From contig NZ_JAVKGO010000002.1 of assembly GCF_031432315.1 (NCBI RefSeq), positions 152,776-216,775 on the forward strand: a stretch of 64,000 nt of DNA, written 5' to 3'. Below are positions 58,737-64,000 of this stretch, piece by piece. The position numbers and the translations under genes are program-made. Under the pieces are notes generated by a model. The model was not told where the DNA came from and made no database searches. It saw nothing but the letters and a program-made list of their open reading frames with translations. Every line of letters begins with the position of its first letter. Position 1 is the stretch's first letter. Origin of the DNA: Serpentinicella sp031432315. GTDB taxonomy: Bacteria; Bacillota; Clostridia; Peptostreptococcales; Natronincolaceae.

Positions 58737-60884
58737 TTCGTTTAATAAAAATAAAGATAATAATAAAGTACGCTGTAAAAGTTCTCCACGATGTACAGCC
58801 TCATTTGGTGTAAATAACCCTTGGCTAACTGGTCCAAACCCACAGATAACTGGCACACTCCAAGGCACACTACCTGCTGCAGAGGATAATAAACCAGATT
58901 CATAACCAAAAGGCAATTTCCAGTCTTCTGATAACTTAAATAACTTTTCAATGATTATACTTTGCTGCTTCTTATTTCGTATTAAAGGTGGTCGCTCAGC
59001 AAGTTTTTCTATAAAGACCCTTGCATCAGATCGATTTACTTTAAAAGTATCTTTAATTTTATCTTCAATTTCGTCTGCTAAAATTTGATCTATAAAAGTA
59101 ACACATACAGTAGCCCTTACTCGATGGGGTAATAAAATGCTATAACGCTCTGTGTGAACATCTTGAACAGATACTGTAGTTTTTTTATTATGACTACTTA
59201 GTTCTTTTAATTGTTGTGCATTATTAATAAAGTAGCTTAAGACATCTAGTTGATTATTGTGATTTCCAATTCTTTGCGGGTTTCCTTCAACCAGTATGCT
59301 GTATTTTTTTAAACCTCTTCTCTGATCAACTACTTTCCCATTCTTATATCCCGGTTGCAAAACGATTACTTGATTTGCCTCTTCTGAAGCCTGCTTAAAG
59401 GCTTGATTGCTATATCTCATTTCACGACCTTCATCGGAGTATAAAAATACACCTATTTTTTTATTGTGTAATTGTTTAATAGACCTAAGTGCATCAAAAG
59501 CCTGAAGCATTAAAATCATTCCTGCTCTTGTAGAAGCAATACCCTCACCAAAGAGCCATTCCTGCTCCCGTCTAAAGGGTACAGGGTATCCACCTTTATC
59601 TCCTGGGATATCGATAGGAAGTACTAATAATGTTCCATCCTTAAAACCTGCCTTAGTCTCCCAGGTCCAAGAGGAACTACCGTTTGTATATTGTTCCGAA
59701 GGCTTAAGTCCAAGTCTTGATAGTCTACCATCTAACTTTCTTAGTATAGTACTTAAACCTACAGGATCATCGGTACGGCTAGAGATATTTGTGTAGTGCT
59801 TGAGCTCTTCTTCCATTCTGTCACGATTTTTAGTTAAGTAATGGAATAATTCACTCGAATCATCCTTTGATTCTTTTGTACTTTGACTATGAACAGTTGT
59901 TCCAAAGTACCTTTCAGTTGCAACATCTATCAGTCTATTGATTAATTTGTTATAATTAAGCCCGACATTTTCAGCCGCATAAACATAGGAGCCACTTTTT
60001 CCTAAACTTGCCATTGAGTTTACTTCAAGAATGTAGGGGTTTCCTTGAGCATCGATACGCAAATCAACTCTAGCACTATCATAGCATCCTAAGGCTTTAA
60101 ACGTTTCTATAGCTAAGTGTTGTATTTGTTTTGTTTGTTCTTCTGATAATCGTGCAGGGCATATTTTTTCTACTGTTCTGCCACTAATACTTTTTTTATC
60201 TTCAAAGGTATAAATAGGCAATCCTTCTCCAAAATCCAACTCTACTGGTGGCAATGCTTCTATAGGGTCATTGCCTATTAGACCTACGTTGACTTCCTTA
60301 CCTTCGATATACTCTTCCACAAGCGTTGGGGATTTGAAGGTATCATATATTAATTGTACACCTTCTCTTAGTTCCTCTTCATTGTAAGCTATTCTAAGAC
60401 CAAAGGATACAGCTTCATTTTTAGGTTTTACGATTAATGGATATTTTAAATCTTCAGCAATAATTGAATTAGGTTCTTCTAAAACAGCAAACTTAGGCGT
60501 AGGTAAACCTTTTTGAATTAATATCATTTTAGTAATAACTTTATCTAATGCAATCCCATGAGTTTCAGGACTAGACCCAATATAAGGAATGCCAAGCATC
60601 TCTAGTATGCTAGGTACATGCATATATCTTCCTTTTCCTTGTATACCATAGCTTAAATTAAAAACTAAACCAGGTCTTTCACCAGAGATTACGGAAGGCA
60701 TAAATTCTTCTAAGTTCCTTATAATATTTTTATCACCTTCAAAGGTTTTAACTTGATGTCCACCGGATTTTATAGCATCCTTAATAATTTTTATCGTACT
60801 AAGACCATATTTCTCGCGATTAGGTATTCCAAACAAATTAATAACTGCCTGACTTTCTCTATTGTAAATAATCGCAACTTTCAT
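58734..60884 (-). CDS. ATP-grasp ligase (D-Ala-D-Ala ligase-like) fused to a degenerate M20-peptidase-like domain
   Basis: 716 residues from ATG 60884 (GGAGGAG upstream; the longer frame to 60914 has no site). Residues 1-325 are Ddl-like ATP-grasp: KYPLIVKPKNEAVSFGL, LVEEYIEGKEVNVGL, ARVDLRID and ILEVNSMASLG. Residues 345-716 resemble M20 aminoacylase/peptidases, but metal-binding motifs are altered: VLPIDIPGD where H-x-D is expected, GEGIASTRAG where G-x-G-x2-D-x-K-G is expected, and YSDEGREM for the Glu-Glu region. The C-terminal half may therefore bind rather than hydrolyse. A dipeptide-like ligation role is inferred; substrates are unknown. Confidence 0.8.
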   Translation of the reverse strand: MKVAIIYNRESQAVINLFGIPNREKYGLSTIKIIKDAIKSGGHQVKTFEGDKNIIRNLEEFMPSVISGERPGLVFNLSYGIQGKGRYMHVPSILEMLGIPYIGSSPETHGIALDKVITKMILIQKGLPTPKFAVLEEPNSIIAEDLKYPLIVKPKNEAVSFGLRIAYNEEELREGVQLIYDTFKSPTLVEEYIEGKEVNVGLIGNDPIEALPPVELDFGEGLPIYTFEDKKSISGRTVEKICPARLSEEQTKQIQHLAIETFKALGCYDSARVDLRIDAQGNPYILEVNSMASLGKSGSYVYAAENVGLNYNKLINRLIDVATERYFGTTVHSQSTKESKDDSSELFHYLTKNRDRMEEELKHYTNISSRTDDPVGLSTILRKLDGRLSRLGLKPSEQYTNGSSSWTWETKAGFKDGTLLVLPIDIPGDKGGYPVPFRREQEWLFGEGIASTRAGMILMLQAFDALRSIKQLHNKKIGVFLYSDEGREMRYSNQAFKQASEEANQVIVLQPGYKNGKVVDQRRGLKKYSILVEGNPQRIGNHNNQLDVLSYFINNAQQLKELSSHNKKTTVSVQDVHTERYSILLPHRVRATVCVTFIDQILADEIEDKIKDTFKVNRSDARVFIEKLAERPPLIRNKKQQSIIIEKLFKLSEDWKLPFGYESGLLSSAAGSVPWSVPVICGFGPVSQGLFTPNEAVHRGELLQRTLLLSLFLLNE

Positions 60885-61216
60885 ATTCTTGTTTCTCCTC
60901 CTGGTTCGTTTCAATTTTATAATAACAATTTATTTTAACGCTTAAAATCCAAAAGAACAATATAAATTTTAACAAGTAAAGAAGGTTTATTTTATCTATT
61001 TGTTCTACGCAATTTAATTATACAAGTCTTTATTAAAATATAGAGATAAGTTAAAAATCATAATTAAGAAAAGGGAAAGTTCTCACATATGTACAATGTT
61101 ATAATTAAGTATAAAGATTTTTAAAAATACGTATTCGGATATAAAAAAATAAAAAAGGGTAAATGATAGTTATATTAATAATGAAGATGAATTCGCAAAG
61201 TTAAGGGGGCACTAAG

Positions 61217-62728
61217 ATGAAAACATATATTATGGCATTAGATCAAGGCACAACCAGTTCTAGAGCAATACTTTTTGATCATAATGGAAAAACAATAGGA
61301 ACTTCTCAAAAAGAATTTACACAATTTTATCCTAAGGCAGGCTGGGTAGAGCATGATCCAATGGAAATATGGGGGTCACAAAGTGGCGTTGCAAGGGAAG
61401 TGCTAGAAACAACAGGCGTAAGACCTCATGAAATAGCAGCAATTGGCATTACAAATCAAAGAGAAACAACAATTGTATGGGACAAAAATACAGGAAAACC
61501 CGTATATAATGCCATTGTGTGGCAGTGTAGAAGAACAGCATCAATATGTGATGAATTAAAGGCTCAAGGGATGGAAGCATATATAAAAAATAATACAGGG
61601 TTAGTAGTAGATGCATATTTTTCTGGTACAAAGATTAAGTGGATATTAGACCATGTAGAGGGTGCAAGGAAAAAAGCAGAGAATGGTGAATTGTTGTTCG
61701 GAACCGTAGATACTTGGCTAATGTGGAACTTAACAAGGGGAAAGGTGCATGTAACCGATTACTCTAATGCCTCTAGAACCATGTTGTATAATATTAAAGA
61801 ATTAAAGTGGGATGAAAAAATATTGAAAATTTTAGATATCCCCAAAGCAATGTTACCACAAGTAAAGCCCTCAAGCAGTGTTTATGGGCATACTGATGAT
61901 CAAACCTTTGGAGGTGCTGAGATTCCAATCGCTGGTGCTGCAGGAGATCAGCAGGCAGCATTATTTGGCCAAGCATGCTTTAAAAAAGGAATGGCAAAAA
62001 ATACTTATGGAACAGGCTGTTTTATGCTAATGAATACAGGAGATAAGTTTGTACCCTCTCAAAATGGTTTGCTTACGACTTTAGCATGGGGAGTAGACGG
62101 AAAGGTTGAATATGCCCTAGAAGGAAGCATTTTTGTCGCAGGGGCCTCAGTACAATGGTTAAGAGATGAACTAAAAATTATTAGAGATGCAGAGGACACT
62201 GAATATTTAGCAACGAAAGTATCAGATGCAAACGGTGTATATGTCGTGCCGGCATTTACTGGTTTGGGAGCTCCCTACTGGGATATGTATGCCAGAGGTA
62301 CAATAGTGGGACTAACTAGAGGTGCTAAGGCAGAACATATTATAAGAGCAACTTTAGAAGCAATTGCGTACCAAACTAGGGATGTGTTAGAAGCAATGCA
62401 AGAAGATGCAGGATTAGATTTACAATCTTTAAAGGTTGACGGTGGAGCGGTTATTAATAACTTTTTAATGCAGTTTCAATCTGACATTCTTGGGGTAAAA
62501 GTAGTTAGACCAGAGATAACAGAGACAACCGCATTAGGGGCTGCGTATCTTGCTGGATTAGCTGTAGGTTTTTGGAGCAATAAAGAAGAAATATCAAACA
62601 AATGGAAAATCAATCAAACATTTACACCGATTATGGAAAAGACAACAAAAGAAAAATTGTATAAAGGTTGGAAGCGAGCAGTAAACCGGGCACTAAAATG
62701 GGAACAAGAAGATGCAAAAGATGACTAA
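61217..62728 (+). CDS. glpK: Glycerol kinase
   Basis: Phosphorylates glycerol to sn-glycerol 3-phosphate. 503 residues, as in E. coli (502). The FGGY signature and active-site segments are present: MALDQGTTSSRAILFD (6-21), NQRETTIVWD (about 82-91), WQCRRTA (about 102), GAAGDQQAALFGQ (about 241-253), NTYGTGCF and KVDGGAVINNFLMQ. AAGGGGGC precedes the ATG. The glutathione peroxidase gene follows after 18 bases, so they probably share a transcript. No glpF or glpD is seen nearby. Confidence 0.96.
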   Translation: MKTYIMALDQGTTSSRAILFDHNGKTIGTSQKEFTQFYPKAGWVEHDPMEIWGSQSGVAREVLETTGVRPHEIAAIGITNQRETTIVWDKNTGKPVYNAIVWQCRRTASICDELKAQGMEAYIKNNTGLVVDAYFSGTKIKWILDHVEGARKKAENGELLFGTVDTWLMWNLTRGKVHVTDYSNASRTMLYNIKELKWDEKILKILDIPKAMLPQVKPSSSVYGHTDDQTFGGAEIPIAGAAGDQQAALFGQACFKKGMAKNTYGTGCFMLMNTGDKFVPSQNGLLTTLAWGVDGKVEYALEGSIFVAGASVQWLRDELKIIRDAEDTEYLATKVSDANGVYVVPAFTGLGAPYWDMYARGTIVGLTRGAKAEHIIRATLEAIAYQTRDVLEAMQEDAGLDLQSLKVDGGAVINNFLMQFQSDILGVKVVRPEITETTALGAAYLAGLAVGFWSNKEEISNKWKINQTFTPIMEKTTKEKLYKGWKRAVNRALKWEQEDAKDD

Positions 62729-62746
62729 AAATTAAGGAGGGAAATA

Positions 62747-63223
62747 ATGAAATTCTATGATTTTTCAGCTAAAGATATGTATGGAGAAGAAATAAAAATG
62801 AAAGTCTATGAAGGAAAAGTAGTATTAATCGTTAATACTGCAAGCCAATGTGGATTAACACCTCAATTTAAAGAATTAGAGACATTATATCAAACGTATA
62901 AAGATAAAGGTTTTGAGATATTAGGGTTTCCCTGCAATCAATTTGCTAATCAAGACAGAGGAAGTAATGAAGAAATTCATTCCTTTTGTCAAATAAATTA
63001 CGGTGTTACCTTTAAAATGTTTGAGAAAATTGATGTTAATGGGGAGAGTGCACACCCACTTTTTAGATTCTTAAAAAGTGAGAGCAAATCATTACTAGGC
63101 AGTAATATAAAATGGAATTTTACTAAGTTTTTAGTAGATAGAAAAGGCAATGTAGTAGAACGATATGCACCAGTAACTAAGCCGCTTAAAATAAAAAAAG
63201 AGATAGAAAATCTTTTAGGTTGA
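62747..63223 (+). CDS. Glutathione peroxidase family thiol peroxidase
   Basis: 158 residues. The peroxidatic residue is Cys35 in NTASQCGLTPQ (not selenocysteine). Gln in GFPCNQFANQ and Trp-Asn in IKWNFTKFLVD complete the catalytic tetrad. Such bacterial enzymes (BsaA/BtuE type) usually use thioredoxin rather than glutathione. TTAAGGAGG lies 8 bases upstream. Follows glpK closely. Confidence 0.94.
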   Translation: MKFYDFSAKDMYGEEIKMKVYEGKVVLIVNTASQCGLTPQFKELETLYQTYKDKGFEILGFPCNQFANQDRGSNEEIHSFCQINYGVTFKMFEKIDVNGESAHPLFRFLKSESKSLLGSNIKWNFTKFLVDRKGNVVERYAPVTKPLKIKKEIENLLG

Positions 63224-63387
63224 ATTGTTTAATATATTAATCAGATTCAAGCAAAATTCATAATTTGATTGAAATTGGATGTATTATTGAAAAAGGAATA
63301 CTATTATTAAAATAGGAAAATCGATGCATATAAAATACTAAAAACCAGAACGAAAAAATAATTATTTTTAAATAATAAAAATAATTA

Positions 63388-63416
63388 TTGACATTACAAA
63401 TTTATTACCATATACT
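63388..63416 (+). promoter_or_regulatory. Promoter of the SAM-I riboswitch transcript
   Basis: TTGACA (63388-63393), 17-base spacer, TATACT (63411-63416); the aptamer starts about 28 bases downstream of the -10. Confidence 0.85.
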
Positions 63417-63444
63417 ATGGGAAGTATAAAAAATTAAATAGTTT

Positions 63445-63548
63445 TCTTATCCAGAGAGGTGGAGGGACTGGCCCTATGAAACCCAGCAACCTAGAACGTT
63501 TTGTTCTGAGGTGCTAATTCCACAGGTATTGTACCTGGCAGATAAGAG
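63445..63548 (+). ncRNA. SAM-I (S-box) riboswitch aptamer
   Basis: P1 arms CTTATC (63446-63451) and GATAAG (63541-63546) close the four-way junction. Conserved core elements AGAGAGGTGGAGGGACTGGC, CCTATGAAACCCAGCAACC and GGTGCTAATTCC are present in order. Binding of S-adenosylmethionine favours the adjacent terminator. The gene it should control (methionine or cysteine metabolism) is not found downstream. Confidence 0.97.
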
Positions 63549-63563
63549 TAAAAAAAAAAATTT

Positions 63564-63592
63564 ACTTCTTGCTGTGGCAAGAAGTTTTTTTT
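63564..63592 (+). terminator. Terminator of the SAM-I riboswitch expression platform
   Basis: ACTTCTTGC-TGTG-GCAAGAAGT followed by T8. Confidence 0.9.
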
Positions 63593-63599
63593 GTATAAA

Positions 63600-63714
63600 A
63601 AAGGAGCATTCCTGTAATTAACTAAATTTGAACTTTGCAAAGAAAGAAACCTCGCAGTAAAATGAAATTATCACTGGCCAGTGAAATAAAATCATTTTAT
63701 TGGAGGTCCTACTA
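63600..63714 (+). other. 5' non-coding part of a truncated IS110-family element
   Basis: Between the SAM-I terminator and the transposase start. It includes the perfect palindrome TCACTGGCCAGTGA (63671-63684). In IS110 elements a non-coding end can encode the bridge RNA, so this stretch is the candidate for that. The exact element end was not located. Confidence 0.4.
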
Positions 63715-63912
63715 ATGAATTTTAACCAAAATAACAAAATTAATCAAGTAAAAGAAGAAACAATGGTCATAGGTGTTGATATAGGAAGTGAAATACACTA
63801 CGCTAGAGCCTTTGACTGGAGGGGCATAGAACTAGATAAGGTATTTAAATTTCATAACAGTGAAGAAGGATTTGACAGGTTCTATACTTGGTTAGAAAAG
63901 ATTAAAAACAGA
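63715..63912 (+). pseudogene. Truncated IS110-family transposase (N-terminal DEDD part)
   Basis: ATG 63715 with TTGGAGG upstream. MVIGVDIGSEIHYARAFDWR contains the first catalytic Asp of the RuvC-like DEDD domain, and NSEEGFDRFYTWLEKIK continues the family pattern. Similarity stops near codon 65 (about 63906). The following bases are the reverse complement of the rplU 5' end, so the remaining ~330 residues are absent. Confidence 0.75.
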
Positions 63913-63960
63913 GCATCTTACTATATATTGTTTCCCGCCTGTTTCAATTATTGCATACAT
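63913..63960 (-). pseudogene. rplU: rplU (ribosomal protein L21) 5' end, truncated at the IS110 junction
   Basis: On the minus strand GAGGAGGTGTAAGAC precedes ATG 63960, which encodes MYAIIETGGKQYIVR, the highly conserved N-terminus of L21. After about 15 codons the frame runs into the antisense of the IS110 gene and stops at TAA (63892-63894). L21 is normally ~102 residues and close to essential, so the junction is either an assembly artefact or a second, broken copy. Confidence 0.7.
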
Positions 63961-64000
63961 GTCTTACACCTCCTCAAACCAGTCTCGCCAAATATAGGTA

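Noticed and set aside
62747..63223. Selenocysteine glutathione peroxidase
   Set aside because: The active-site codon is TGT (Cys35) and there is no in-frame TGA.

Overview
The window looks like chromosomal DNA from a low-GC, Gram-positive, spore-forming anaerobe of the class Clostridia. An Alkaliphilus/Natronincola-type relative is my best guess, and this is inference. The evidence is strong AGGAGG ribosome sites with frequent TTG/GTG starts, a CIRCE operator, a Trp T-box, a SAM-I riboswitch, lysine 2,3-aminomutase, FabV, Fe-S aldo/keto reductase, DUF378 and LysM/coat-like small proteins, and clostridial-type promoters. No rRNA or tRNA gene was recognised.

Layout. 0-35 kb is mostly core or metabolic. 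It holds the 5' part of htpG (leftward, CIRCE-controlled), two tandem small paralogues (the first frameshifted), a two-repeat CRISPR-like unit, a nitrilase, a YeiH-type transporter and a secreted amidase-like protein. Next come an Fe-S aldo/keto reductase, a degenerate PLP-fold/GNAT fusion facing kamA, an OFA-type MFS transporter behind a sigma-54 promoter, CvfB, Fur-boxed fabV, msrA and an SbcD/SbcC-like pair. These are followed by a solitary trpB with a Trp T-box, an Na+/H+ antiporter-like permease, prfC, an HD protein, a LysM protein, a YhcC-like radical SAM enzyme, a small alarmone synthetase, phosphoesterases, fba, a phosphatidylserine-synthase-like gene, an RsuA-type pseudouridine synthase and an RlmD-type rRNA methyltransferase.

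35-47 kb is an accessory island. It contains an unknown gene, a RAYT (REP-associated tyrosine transposase) bracketed by inverted REP motifs, and an IS3-family element inserted exactly inside one REP with a 3-bp duplication. It also contains an AbiE-like HTH/nucleotidyltransferase pair, a 12-codon relic resembling a phage tape-measure gene, and a type I restriction-modification locus (hsdR, frameshifted hsdM, internally duplicated hsdS).

47.5-51.7 kb is an iron-transport locus. A consensus promoter with an overlapping Fur box precedes feoA. A large nested inverted-repeat element and a hairpin follow, then a nicotianamine-synthase-like methyltransferase, a multispan UPF0104/flippase-like membrane protein and feoB. 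This four-gene arrangement is the best candidate here for an under-described system.

51.7-64 kb holds a phosphoesterase, YwbE, a BCCT transporter with a repetitive acidic tail, small coat-like or membrane proteins and an SDR oxidoreductase. It also carries several decaying genes: a P-II fragment, a GlsB/YeaQ gene with an in-frame TGA, and a LysM fragment. Then come an ATP-grasp/degenerate-M20 fusion, glpK and a glutathione peroxidase. The right end holds a SAM-I riboswitch whose expected methionine gene is absent. It is followed by a truncated IS110 transposase that abuts, head to head, the first ~15 codons of rplU; this is either a real rearrangement or an assembly chimera.
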